A DNA stretch of 64,000 nt from Thermoflexus hugenholtzii JAD2. Its GTDB lineage: Bacteria > Chloroflexota > Anaerolineae > Thermoflexales > Thermoflexaceae. Where the stretch lies: positions 1 through 64,000 of the forward strand of contig NZ_FYEK01000071.1 of NCBI RefSeq assembly GCF_900187885.1, in the 5' to 3' direction. Of the stretch, positions 24,220-32,725 are shown piece after piece; the stretch's first letter is position 1; each line of letters opens with the position of its first letter. Both the position numbers and the translations under genes were made by a program. The notes below the pieces were generated by a model. It had not been told where the DNA came from. It saw only the letters and a program-made list of their open reading frames with translations, and ran no database searches.

Positions 24220-25704
24220 GTGAAGCGGGAAGCGGTGTTGCGAGAGCTGCGGGAAGTTTTCGGGCCCCGCGGGGTGCTGTGGGAAGCGCATCACCTCCTC
24301 CTCTACGAATACGACGCCTCCATCGATAAGGGCCGCCCCGATTTCGTGGTCTTCCCCACCTCCACGGAGCAGGTGGTCGCCGCCGTGCGCATCGCCAACC
24401 GCTACGGGCTCCCCATCGTGGTGCGCGGCGCGGGGACCGGGTTGAGCGGCGGGGCGGTGGCCGACCAGGGCGGCCTGATGATCGTGACCACCCGCATGCG
24501 GCGCATCCTGGAGATCGATCCCGTGAACCTGCGGGCCGTGGTCCAGCCCGGAGTGGTCAACCTGGCCGTCTCTCAGGCCGCCGCCGCTTACGGCCTCTAC
24601 TACGCCCCGGATCCCTCCAGCCAGAAGGCCTGCACCATCGGCGGCAACATCGCCGAGAACTCCGGAGGGCCCCACTGCCTGGCCTACGGGGTGACGACCC
24701 ACCACGTCCTCGGGCTAGAGGTGGTGCTCCCGGACGGGGAGGTCATCGAGGTGGGTGGCGCCGCCCTTGACTGGCCGGGCTACGATCTGATCGGGTTGAT
24801 CGTCGGCTCTGAGGGAACCCTGGGGATCGTGACGAAGGCGATCCTGCGCCTGCTCCCTCAGCCGGAGGCCGTAGTCACCCTGCTGGCCGTCTTCGACACC
24901 GTGGACCAGGCCAGCGAGGCGGTCTCGGCCATCATCGCCGACGGCACCATCCCCGGGGCCATCGAGATGATGGACCGCACGGCCATCCAGGCCGTGGAGA
25001 GCGCCAAGCGCTGCGGCTACCCTACGGACGCCGGAGCGGTCCTCCTCATCGATGTGGAGGGGTTAACCGAGGGGTTGGAGGATCTGGCGCATCACATCGC
25101 CCGCATCTGCGAGCACTATGACGCCCGGGAGGTGCGGGTGGCCACCGACCCTGTCGAGCGGGAGCGCCTGTGGTCCGGCCGCAAGGGAGCCTTCGGGGCC
25201 ATGGGACGGCTGGCGCCGAGCTACTACGTGCAGGACGGCGTGGTGCCGCGGGATCAGCTGCCCCGCGTGCTGCGCCGTATTCAGGAGATCGGGCAGCGTT
25301 ACGGCCTGGTGATCGCCAACGTCTTCCACGCCGGCGACGGCAACCTCCATCCCCTCATCCTGTTCGACGAACGGGATCCCGAGCAAACCCGCCGCGTCCT
25401 GGAGGCCGGAGCGGAGATCCTGCGGGCGTGCGTGGAGGCCGGAGGCTCCCTCACCGGCGAGCACGGCATCGGCCTGGAGAAGCGGGATCTGATGCCGCTC
25501 CTCTTCTCCCCTGCGGATCTGGAGGCCATGGCCCGCATCAAAGCCGCCTTCAACCCCGATAATCGCCTCAACCCGTGCAAGATGTTCCCTTCCACCAAGA
25601 TGTGCCTGGAAACGTGGAGCCGCCGCCGGGCGCGGATGGCGGAGCCCATCCGCTACCGCGCCGGACCGCCGGAGATGCCCCCGGAGGAGGAGCTGTGGAT
25701 CTGA
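24220..25704 (+). CDS. glcD: glycolate oxidase subunit GlcD (FAD-linked)
   Basis: A 494-residue FAD-dependent oxidase of the VAO/PCMH family. The FAD-binding motif is IVVRGAGTGLSGGAVADQGG, with GGNIAENSGGPHCLAYGVT beyond it. The C-terminal substrate domain ends LTGEHGIGLEKRDLMPLLF and FNPDNRLNPCKMFP, the standard GlcD finish. It oxidises glycolate or D-lactate and passes electrons to GlcF. The start is GTG 24220 behind GGGAGGCGGG; an overlapping ATG two bases earlier is out of frame. glcE overlaps its last 10 bases. Confidence 0.93.
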   Translation: MKREAVLRELREVFGPRGVLWEAHHLLLYEYDASIDKGRPDFVVFPTSTEQVVAAVRIANRYGLPIVVRGAGTGLSGGAVADQGGLMIVTTRMRRILEIDPVNLRAVVQPGVVNLAVSQAAAAYGLYYAPDPSSQKACTIGGNIAENSGGPHCLAYGVTTHHVLGLEVVLPDGEVIEVGGAALDWPGYDLIGLIVGSEGTLGIVTKAILRLLPQPEAVVTLLAVFDTVDQASEAVSAIIADGTIPGAIEMMDRTAIQAVESAKRCGYPTDAGAVLLIDVEGLTEGLEDLAHHIARICEHYDAREVRVATDPVERERLWSGRKGAFGAMGRLAPSYYVQDGVVPRDQLPRVLRRIQEIGQRYGLVIANVFHAGDGNLHPLILFDERDPEQTRRVLEAGAEILRACVEAGGSLTGEHGIGLEKRDLMPLLFSPADLEAMARIKAAFNPDNRLNPCKMFPSTKMCLETWSRRRARMAEPIRYRAGPPEMPPEEELWI

Positions 25705-26957
25705 CGGAGCGCTACCGGCTGGACGGCCGATCCCCCCGATCCGTGATCCATCCCCGCACCGTGGAGGAGGTGGCGGAGGCGCTGCGCGAGGCGGCTCGCT
25801 CCGGATGGGCGGTCGTGCCCTGGGGGAGCGGGGCCCACCAGGGATACGGCGAGGCGCCCTCCCGCTATGATTTGGCCCTGGACCTGACCGGCCTCTCCGG
25901 GATCGTGCGCCATCGCCCGGCCAACCTCACCGTCCGCGTGGAGGCCGGGATCCGCCTGGCAGACCTGAACGCCCAGCTGGCCGCGCACGGCCAGTGGCTT
26001 CCCCTGGATCCCCCGCCGGGGGATTCGGTGACCATCGGAGGGATCCTGGCCACCGGCCTAAGCGGCCCTCTGCGAGCCCGCTACGGACCCCCTCGGGATC
26101 TCCTGATTGGCATCCGGGTGGTCCTGGCGGATGGGACCGTCGTCCAGGGCGGTGGAGAGGTGGTGAAGAACGTGGCCGGCTATGACCTGCCGCGGCTCTT
26201 CTGCGGCTCCTTGGGCACTCTGGGGGTGATCGTGGAAGCCGCCTTTAAGCTGTGGCCCCGGCCCCAAACCGAAGCCACCGCCCTCTTCGGGTTCGCCCGC
26301 GCCGAGGACGCTATGCCCCTCACCCTGGGCCTGCTCCGCCATCCCGGTTTCCCGCTGGCCGTTGAGGTCCTGAACGCCGCGGCCTGGGCGGAGCTCCGCC
26401 GGCAGGTCCCGCTTCCCGAGACCCCTGAAGCGCGCATCTGGGTCCTGGTGCGGGCAGGAGGCTGGCCGGCCTCCGTGGAGCGCGTGTTGCGGGACGCTGA
26501 AAACCTGGCCGCCGCCGCCCATGCCCGGGAGCGCCTCTCTGGGGACGCGGCGGCTGTCCTCTGGCAACACGTGCCCCGCCTCACTGCCCTGCCCTACCCG
26601 CCCCCTCTCGACGGCCTGTGGGTGCGGCTGGGCGTCCTGCCCGCCCAGGTAGCGGAGGCCCTCCGGACGCTGGAAGCGCTTCCAGATGTTCGGGTGATCG
26701 GGCAGGCCCAGGGGACCGCGGGGGTGATCTACGCGCGGGCCCATGGGCCGCTGGAGGCGCTTTTGCGATGGGGCGAAGCCCTTCGATCTTTTGCCCTAGC
26801 CCGAGGCGGGCACTTCACCCTCCTCAACGGCCCGGAGGCTGCCCGGCGCGCCCTGGGCCTGTGGGCGCCCCAACGGCCCGAGATCGCCGCGATGCAACGG
26901 ATCAAAGCCCAGCTGGATCCGCACGGACGATTGAGCCCGGGGCGCATGGGATGGTAG
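25695..26957 (+). CDS. glcE: glycolate oxidase subunit GlcE (FAD-binding)
   Basis: A 420-residue FAD-binding partner of GlcD. VVPWGSGAHQGYGEAP and GGILATGLSGPLRARYG form the FAD site, and GGEVVKNVAGYDLPRLFCGS is characteristic of GlcE. The last 20 residues (IKAQLDPHGRLSPGRMGW) match the family end. The start is GTG 25695 after GGAGGAGGAG, inside the end of glcD, indicating translational coupling. The third subunit, glcF, is displaced about 1.2 kb downstream by a HIT gene and a toxin-antitoxin pair. Confidence 0.9.
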   Translation: MDLTERYRLDGRSPRSVIHPRTVEEVAEALREAARSGWAVVPWGSGAHQGYGEAPSRYDLALDLTGLSGIVRHRPANLTVRVEAGIRLADLNAQLAAHGQWLPLDPPPGDSVTIGGILATGLSGPLRARYGPPRDLLIGIRVVLADGTVVQGGGEVVKNVAGYDLPRLFCGSLGTLGVIVEAAFKLWPRPQTEATALFGFARAEDAMPLTLGLLRHPGFPLAVEVLNAAAWAELRRQVPLPETPEARIWVLVRAGGWPASVERVLRDAENLAAAAHARERLSGDAAAVLWQHVPRLTALPYPPPLDGLWVRLGVLPAQVAEALRTLEALPDVRVIGQAQGTAGVIYARAHGPLEALLRWGEALRSFALARGGHFTLLNGPEAARRALGLWAPQRPEIAAMQRIKAQLDPHGRLSPGRMGW

Positions 26958-27391
26958 CGCGGAAGCCATGTCCGTTCTGTCAGATCGCCCGCGGCGAAGC
27001 GGCCGCCTGGATCGTGCTGGAGGATCCCCACTCCGTTGCGTTCCTGGATCACCGGCCGCTGTTCCCGGGACATTGCCTGTTGATCCCCCGGGAGCATTAC
27101 GAGACCCTTATGGATGTGCCGCCGGAGCAGATCGGACCGCTTTTCCGGAACGCCCAACGGCTGGCGCAGGCGATGGAGAAAGGATTGGGCGCGGAGGGCT
27201 CCTTCGTGGCCATCAACAACCGGGTGAGCCAGAGCGTGCCGCACCTGCACATCCACGTGGTGCCCCGGCGCAAGGGGGACGGCCTGCGGGGCTTCTTCTG
27301 GCCGCGACAGCGCTACGCCAGCGAGACCGAAATGGCGGAGATCGCCGCCCGCCTGCGGGAAGCGCTGGAAAGCCGGGATGGGGAGCGATAA
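26951..27391 (+). CDS. HIT-family nucleotide hydrolase/transferase
   Basis: A 146-residue HIT protein starting MVARKPCPFCQIARGE, with a CxxC zinc pair. The histidine triad reads QSVPHLHIHVVPRRKGD. HIT proteins hydrolyse AMP-lysine-like or dinucleoside polyphosphates, and the physiological substrate is not clear from sequence. The ATG sits inside the last codons of glcE (7-base overlap), so it is read from the glc transcript. A Trp/Arg-rich C-terminus (FFWPRQRYASETEM) fits the Chloroflexota/actinobacterial HIT group. Confidence 0.9.
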   Translation: MVARKPCPFCQIARGEAAAWIVLEDPHSVAFLDHRPLFPGHCLLIPREHYETLMDVPPEQIGPLFRNAQRLAQAMEKGLGAEGSFVAINNRVSQSVPHLHIHVVPRRKGDGLRGFFWPRQRYASETEMAEIAARLREALESRDGER

Positions 27392-27416
27392 GGGGGTCCC
27401 TTCATCCTGATCAAGA

Positions 27417-27773
27417 TCAAGGTTTTCGAACGCGTAAACCTCGCGCTGTAGCTATAGAGATGCAACCCTGGAGATCTTCAAGCCTTACAGTCCGAAGAAC
27501 GCGATCCAGTAAGCGAACGAAATTCACTGTATTAGGAGATGGAGGTCGTAAAACAAGAACTCCATGGTGAGATCCGGGAGGATATTTTCTGATATCGCCA
27601 AAACCCTTATCACCGGTTATTAAAAAACATTACTGGCTCTGAATCGCGCTCCAGAGGTCTGGATCCTTCCAACCTCCCATGCCCTGTTTATACACAGTTG
27701 ATGCATCATATCCGTAAGATTCAAGAACTTTTAAGACTGCGTATGGCAAATCTTCGTCGACTTTGATGTGCAT
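27417..27773 (-). pseudogene. DUF5615-like (PIN-like) toxin interrupted by an in-frame TAA
   Basis: On the minus strand an ATG at 27773 starts MHIKVDEDLPYAVLKVLES. It continues through GMGGWKDPDLWSAIQSQ and then meets TAA at 27630-27632. In exactly the same frame the sequence goes on as CFLITGDKGFGDIRKYPP and HHGVLVLRPPSPNTVNFVRLL to a TGA at 27417-27419. The two parts join into a normal DUF5615 protein of about 118 residues: acidic start motif, DPDLW, then the T-x-D-K-x-F-G-D core. Only that one stop breaks it. It follows the DUF433 gene by a single base. Its A+T content is clearly higher than its neighbours', which suggests transfer. Confidence 0.72.
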
Positions 27774-27774
27774 T

Positions 27775-28017
27775 TCACTTCTGTCCAGAAAGCTCGATGA
27801 TCATCTCATGTTGCAGAAGCTCAGCTACGTAAGCCAGGGCAGCTCGGATATCCTCGCGAGTTAACTGTGGATACTGTTCAAGCAACTCTTCTTCGCTCAT
27901 GCCATCCGCCAAGCTGCTTACAATAACATAAACGGGAATGCGAGTCCCGCGGATGCAGGGCTCGCCATGGTGCAGCTCAGGATCCACCACAATCCGTCCA
28001 CGCCATTCTAGGTGCAT
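27775..28017 (-). CDS. DUF433 antitoxin
   Basis: An 80-residue DUF433 protein. The core reads RIVVDPELHHGEPCIRGTRI followed by PVYVIVSSLADGMSEEELLE and a helical end TREDIRAALAYVAELL. DUF433 proteins are HTH-type antitoxins that usually precede a DUF5615 PIN-like toxin, as here. ATG 28017 follows GGGAGC; upstream in-frame starts look non-coding. The antitoxin seems intact although its toxin is broken. Confidence 0.85.
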   Translation of the reverse strand: MHLEWRGRIVVDPELHHGEPCIRGTRIPVYVIVSSLADGMSEEELLEQYPQLTREDIRAALAYVAELLQHEMIIELSGQK

Positions 28018-28131
28018 GAAAAAGCTCCCGGTCAGCAGATCTCTGAACATGATAACGCTGGTAGCCGCGATTCGGCAAGCGGTGCTTGTGCGTTGAACGG
28101 CGGCCCTTGATCTCCAGCGGGAGGGACCCAT

Positions 28132-29448
28132 ATGGCGGCGCAGGAGACGGTTCGAGAGGGGATGGAGGTGCGGGGGTTCACGGCGGATCACCCGCCGGAT
28201 TACGGGGAGATCCTCCGCTGCACCCACTGCGGGCTCTGCCTGAACCAGTGCCCCACCTTCCGGGTGCTGGGGTGGGAGCCGGATTCGCCCCGGGGGCGCA
28301 TCTACCTGATGCGGGCGGTGGCGGAGGGCCGTCTGGAGATCAACCCGGACTTCCGGGAGCATATGGAGGTCTGCCTGGCCTGCCGCGCGTGCCAGACCGC
28401 CTGCCCCGCCACTCTGTCCTTCGGACGCCTGGTCGAAGCCGCCCGCTGGCAGGTCCTCCAGACGCTCCCGCTCTCACCCCCAGAGCGCCTGATCCGCGCC
28501 GTCGTCTTCGGGGGGATCCTTGCCCATCCAAGCCTCCTGGCCCTGCTCTCCCGCGGGCTGTGGCTTTACCAGGCCAGCGGGGTTCGCGCTCTGATCCGGC
28601 GGAACGGGCTGATCACCCGCCTGCCCGCCGCGCTGCGGAACATGGAGGAGATGCTCCCGGATCGCCTCCCCTCCCGCTTCCTCCCCACGGGAAGGCTCTA
28701 TCCGGCGGCGGGGGAGCGGCGCGGACGAGTCGCCCTGCTGGCCGGATGTGTCATGCGCACCTTGCTGGCCCCCATCCAGGAGGCTACGGTCCGGGTCCTC
28801 ACCCGTCAGGGATTCGAGGTGGTGATCCCGCGAGACCAGGTGTGCTGTGGGGCGCTGCACGTGCACGCCGGAGAGCGACGGCGGGCCCAGATGCTGGCCC
28901 GACGGAACCTGGCCGCCTTCACGCGCGAGGAGGTCGACGCCATCCTGGTCAACGCCGCGGGTTGCGGCGTGGCGATGAAGGAATATGGGGATCTCCTGAA
29001 GGATGATCCCCACTGGGCGGAGGCGGCGCGGGCCTTCAGCGCGAAGGTTCGAGATGTGACGGAGTTCCTGGACGCCGTCGGACTGCGGCCGCCGCTGCGC
29101 CGCATCGCCGGGCGGGCCGTTTACCAGGACCCCTGTCATCTGGCCCACGGCCAGGGGATCCGCGCCCAGCCCCGGCGTTTGCTGCGGGCGGTTGGATTGA
29201 CCGTGCTGGAGCTCCCCGACGGGGATCTGTGCTGCGGCAGCGCGGGGATTTACAACATCACCCATCCGGAGATCGCCGATGCGCTGCTCGAGGAGAAAGT
29301 GACGCAAATCCGCCGGCTGAACCCCGAGCGCGTGGTGACCGCCAACGCGGGCTGCCTGCTTCAGCTGGCTATGGGCCTGCGTCGCAACGGTCTCTCCATC
29401 CCGGTCCAGCACGTGATCGAGGTCCTGGACGAGGCCACGGCCGGTTGA
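28132..29448 (+). CDS. glcF: glycolate oxidase iron-sulfur subunit GlcF
   Basis: A 438-residue electron carrier. Two 4Fe-4S motifs lie in the first 100 residues: RCTHCGLCLNQCPTF and CLACRACQTACPATL. Two CCG domains follow, with VCCGALHVHAGERRR near residue 240 and LCCGSAGIYNITHPEIAD near 365. These bind a further cluster and pass electrons from GlcD to the membrane pool. The start is about 20 bases after a GGGAGGG site; a closer start was not seen. It completes the glcDEF set after the toxin-antitoxin insertion. Confidence 0.92.
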   Translation: MAAQETVREGMEVRGFTADHPPDYGEILRCTHCGLCLNQCPTFRVLGWEPDSPRGRIYLMRAVAEGRLEINPDFREHMEVCLACRACQTACPATLSFGRLVEAARWQVLQTLPLSPPERLIRAVVFGGILAHPSLLALLSRGLWLYQASGVRALIRRNGLITRLPAALRNMEEMLPDRLPSRFLPTGRLYPAAGERRGRVALLAGCVMRTLLAPIQEATVRVLTRQGFEVVIPRDQVCCGALHVHAGERRRAQMLARRNLAAFTREEVDAILVNAAGCGVAMKEYGDLLKDDPHWAEAARAFSAKVRDVTEFLDAVGLRPPLRRIAGRAVYQDPCHLAHGQGIRAQPRRLLRAVGLTVLELPDGDLCCGSAGIYNITHPEIADALLEEKVTQIRRLNPERVVTANAGCLLQLAMGLRRNGLSIPVQHVIEVLDEATAG

Positions 29449-29467
29449 GACCGGGCCGACGTCCGGC

Positions 29468-30211
29468 TCATCCGGTGTCGACGCGCGCCGCATCCTGCAG
29501 CAGGCGATACGTCTCCCAGGTCGCCCGGGCCATCCACCACGCCAGGCGCAGCCCGTGCAGGCCGTCGATGTAGCCCCGCAGCCGGACGAACCGCCGCCAG
29601 AACTCCCGGACCATCATCGTCCACGGGGTGTAAGGTTTGGGGCGGACGCCGGCCTGGCGCAGGGCCTGAGCCTCCAGCCAGGCGTAGGCTCGTTGCTTCG
29701 CCCGGAACTCCGCCGGAGAGTCGTAGTTGTGATGGATCAGGGGATTGCGGAGGTAGCCCGCCTCTCCTTGAAGGATCACGATCTCATGGACCGGGCGCTC
29801 ATAGCGCGCGTAGCCCCGCCGGAGGACCCGGAGCTGATAATCCGGCCACCAGCCTCCTCCCCGCGTCAGCCGCCCGAAAAGATAATTCCGCCGGGGAACC
29901 CACCACCCCACATAACGAGGATCCCGGATGGCCTCTCGCACCTCCTCGCCGAGTTCCGGTGTGGCCCGCTCATCGGCATCCACGAAGAAGATCCAGTCCG
30001 CCTCCACCTGTTCCAGGGCGGCGTTGCGCTGGGCGGCGTAGTTCTCAAACGGATGCTGGAGCACCTCCGCCCCGCAGGCCCGCGCGCGCGCCACCGTGTC
30101 GTCCTCGCTGAACGAGTCGAAGACGACGATGCGATCCGCCCAGCGCACGCTCTCGATACACGCCTCGATGAAGGCCGATTCGTTCCGGGTGAGGATGACG
30201 ACCGCCAGCAT
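29468..30211 (-). CDS. GT2 glycosyltransferase (WaaE/KdtX-like)
   Basis: A 247-residue GT-A enzyme. The start is MLAVVILTRNESAFIEACIE. FFVDADERATPEL supplies the metal-binding DxD. RNYLFGRLTRGGGWWPDYQL and HEIVILQGEAGYLRNPLIHH match the LPS-core beta-glucosyltransferase WaaE/KdtX group. It probably acts on a lipid-linked surface glycan at the inner face of the membrane. It lies eight bases after another GT2 gene on the same strand and converges with glcF across a 19-base gap. Confidence 0.88.
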   Translation of the reverse strand: MLAVVILTRNESAFIEACIESVRWADRIVVFDSFSEDDTVARARACGAEVLQHPFENYAAQRNAALEQVEADWIFFVDADERATPELGEEVREAIRDPRYVGWWVPRRNYLFGRLTRGGGWWPDYQLRVLRRGYARYERPVHEIVILQGEAGYLRNPLIHHNYDSPAEFRAKQRAYAWLEAQALRQAGVRPKPYTPWTMMVREFWRRFVRLRGYIDGLHGLRLAWWMARATWETYRLLQDAARVDTG

Positions 30212-30218
30212 CCCCGCC

Positions 30219-31178
30219 TCACGGGAGCGAGGGGCTTCGCAAGGCCTCACGAGCCATGCGCTGCACCGCCTCGTAAGCGGCGCGCAGCGCCGGCGCCTGA
30301 GGATCCGGCGATCGGGCGAGGGCCTGGGCCCGCCGCCCGGCCCCCCAGGCCAGCAGGTTGCAGGCCAATCGGAACTTCCACGCGGGATAGTGCCGACGAT
30401 ACAGCCGCAGCCGGCTGGCCCAGAGGGCCCGGACCATCTCCGGGCGCACCTGACGGGCGCTCGCGCCGCCTGCGTGCACGACGACGGCCGCGGGCACGCA
30501 GTAACGCGCCCATCCCGCCCGGGCCATCCGCCAGCACCAGTCCACCTCCTCCGCATAGATCCAGTATCCCTCATCGAGCAACCCCACGGAGCGGATGGCC
30601 TCCCCGCGCACCAGCATGGCCGCCCCCAGAGGATGACCGATGGGGAAAGGCTCCCCCCGCGCATACCAGGAGCGGGGATACCGGCCGTTCAGCCGGCTCT
30701 CCAGCAGCCGCGGGTGAAGGGGGAAGAGATCAAGGAACAGCTGGGCCAGCCCGGGGAACTCAAAGGCGCTGTGCTGGAAGCCGCCATCCGGATGGATCAG
30801 CCGGGGCCCGCAGGCCCCGGCCCGGGGCGTCTGTTCCATAAAACGCACCAGCACCGCAGGAGCCTGCCCCTGTACTTCGGTGTCAGGGTTCAGCAACCAG
30901 ACATAACGCGGAGCTCCCGGATCCTCTGGGAAACCCATGGCGCGCAGCGCCTGATTGTTGGCGGCCGCGAACCCCCGGTTGACGTCGTTGGCGATGAGCT
31001 CCACGGAGGGGAAGGCGCGACGGATGGCCTCCACGGTCCCGTCGGTCGAGGCGTTATCCACCACCCAGATCCGAGCGGGGAGGCCGGAGCGATCCAGGGC
31101 GGCCTCCAGGGCGTGCAAAGCCCGCAAGGCCCACTCCCGGACGTTCCAGGTCACCATCACAACGGCCAGCAGGGTCAC
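30219..31178 (-). CDS. GT2 glycosyltransferase (rhamnosyltransferase-like)
   Basis: A 319-residue GT-A enzyme beginning VTLLAVVMVTWNVREWALRA. The donor-site elements are VVDNASTDGTVEAIRRAFPS, NRGFAAANNQALRAM and WLLNPDTEV (DxD-like). FWxYAEEVDWCWR (here YWIYAEEVDWCWRMARAGW) is typical of WcaA/rhamnosyltransferase-type GT2. The start is GTG 31178, sharing bases with the TGA of the upstream gene (GTGA). An upstream ATG at 31241 would force a long overlap with no extra conserved sequence. Confidence 0.87.
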   Translation of the reverse strand: MTLLAVVMVTWNVREWALRALHALEAALDRSGLPARIWVVDNASTDGTVEAIRRAFPSVELIANDVNRGFAAANNQALRAMGFPEDPGAPRYVWLLNPDTEVQGQAPAVLVRFMEQTPRAGACGPRLIHPDGGFQHSAFEFPGLAQLFLDLFPLHPRLLESRLNGRYPRSWYARGEPFPIGHPLGAAMLVRGEAIRSVGLLDEGYWIYAEEVDWCWRMARAGWARYCVPAAVVVHAGGASARQVRPEMVRALWASRLRLYRRHYPAWKFRLACNLLAWGAGRRAQALARSPDPQAPALRAAYEAVQRMAREALRSPSLP

Positions 31179-32725
31179 GGCTGGATGCGCACTCGGATCC
31201 GGGATTCGAGGAGCGGAAGCCACGGCCAACCGGGGGGCCATATCCGGATCTCCGGCGGCCGGGCGAGGGGAAGGGTCTGCAACCGTTGGAGCGCGCCGCC
31301 CGGAGAGCGCCCCCGCAGCGCGTGGCGGATCTGCGGGATCGACAGGCGCGGGACCGCGCGGCCCTGGGCCTCAAAGGTGAGGAGAATGCGCGGGGTTCCC
31401 TCGGGGCCCGTTTCCACCTTCGCCTGCAGCTGGTCGCATCCGGAGAACGTGAACCCCTCCGCCGCCAGCTCGGAGTCCGGAGGAACACGGCGGCTGAGGG
31501 CGATCAGCGCCATCGCCCCCACGTCGCTCTGGACCACCTTGTAGCCGGTCACCTGAGCCCGGATCTCCCCTTGCAGGCTGTCCGCTTGCTCTCCGATCAG
31601 GCGATCGTAGCTCTCCAACAGCACCCGCACCTGAAGCGTAGAGGGGAGAACGCAATCTTGCGGATCCAGGCCGGCCCGCATCTGCGCGTAGCCCTGTTGC
31701 CGAAGCTGGTCCAGAAGGGTCTCGCGCACGCGTTTCTGGTCCTCCGCGGTGACCACGGGCACCGTCTCTATTTTCCCCCCTGAGAGCGGCTCCGGATTGC
31801 TCACCCGCAGGGCGAAGGCCAGCGGCCCTTCTACCAGATTGATCTGGTTCGGCCCCACGTTGCCCACCGGCCCCGGCTCCAGGGCCCGCACCCGAGCTTC
31901 CGCGGTCGCGCCGAACCCGGCCGGCACCGTCACCGAAGGGCTGATCACGAAACGGACCGCCACGCCCCCGCTGGCGGCCCGAACGATGGTCCCCGCCGGG
32001 ACTTCCACGGGCTGGTCCAGCTGGTTGACGAGGACCACCGTTCCCTCCGCATAACCGGCCGGTTTCTCTTGGCGGCCCGTGGCCTGGGTCTCCGCCCGAC
32101 CCTCTACGACGACGGCAACCGGATAGGCGGGGATCGCTCCACGGGCGAGATCTCGGGCGGAGAGACGGGGATCTGCCTCCAGGGTGCCGGTGACCCCAAT
32201 GGCCTGGGCTTGGGGGTGCAGGATGATCTCCGCCGAAGGGATCAGGAAGACCGCCATCGTCAGGAGGGCGAGCAACCCCAGCGCCCCCACCGCCCGGCTG
32301 AGGGAGAGGGCCCAGCGGGGAAGAGGGCGCCGTTTCGATTCCGCCCAGTTTCGCAGGGGCTCCGTAAGGCCCCGGATCGGCGGAGCGGGCTCCACATCCT
32401 CCGGACCCCCCCATGGCGCTCGCAGGGCAGCCTCGCGATGGGGAAAGGCGGGGATCCCCAGCTCCCGGGCGGTTTCCCGTCCCTCCCGGGAGGGCGTGAC
32501 CAAGGCGATGGACTTCCCGAGCCCCTCGGCGAGATGCTGGAGGCGACGCAGAAGCACCGGGCCCATGGCCGGATGCTCCTCCGGGACCTCCAGGACCACC
32601 CGCGGGGCGGCTGCGAGGGCGATGCGGAACCGGAGGGAAGCCCAGTCGTCATCCGGCCACACGGTCAGGAACTCCACCCCCTCCCCGGGTTCGCGAGGCG
32701 GCGATTCGAGATCCATCTCCCTCAT
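31175..32725 (-). CDS. membrane-anchored baseplate J/gp47-like protein
   Basis: A 516-residue protein. Residues 1-130 are cytoplasmic, and one membrane helix lies near 140-160 (SRAVGALGLLALLTMAVFLI). The extracytoplasmic part is beta-rich, with EVPAGTIVRAASGGVAVRFV and NVGPNQINLVEGPLAFALRV, the pattern that leads databases to label such Chloroflexota proteins 'baseplate J/gp47'. No phage genes are nearby, so a structural cell-envelope role is more likely than phage tail. ATG 32725 overlaps the upstream HAD gene stop (ATGA); ATG 32716 with GAGGGAG is the alternative start. Confidence 0.6.
   Translation of the reverse strand: MREMDLESPPREPGEGVEFLTVWPDDDWASLRFRIALAAAPRVVLEVPEEHPAMGPVLLRRLQHLAEGLGKSIALVTPSREGRETARELGIPAFPHREAALRAPWGGPEDVEPAPPIRGLTEPLRNWAESKRRPLPRWALSLSRAVGALGLLALLTMAVFLIPSAEIILHPQAQAIGVTGTLEADPRLSARDLARGAIPAYPVAVVVEGRAETQATGRQEKPAGYAEGTVVLVNQLDQPVEVPAGTIVRAASGGVAVRFVISPSVTVPAGFGATAEARVRALEPGPVGNVGPNQINLVEGPLAFALRVSNPEPLSGGKIETVPVVTAEDQKRVRETLLDQLRQQGYAQMRAGLDPQDCVLPSTLQVRVLLESYDRLIGEQADSLQGEIRAQVTGYKVVQSDVGAMALIALSRRVPPDSELAAEGFTFSGCDQLQAKVETGPEGTPRILLTFEAQGRAVPRLSIPQIRHALRGRSPGGALQRLQTLPLARPPEIRIWPPGWPWLPLLESRIRVRIQP

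Noticed and set aside
31175-32725. Prophage remnant because of the baseplate-J-like match
   Set aside because: There are no other tail, capsid or integrase genes nearby, and the protein has a membrane helix and host-like context.
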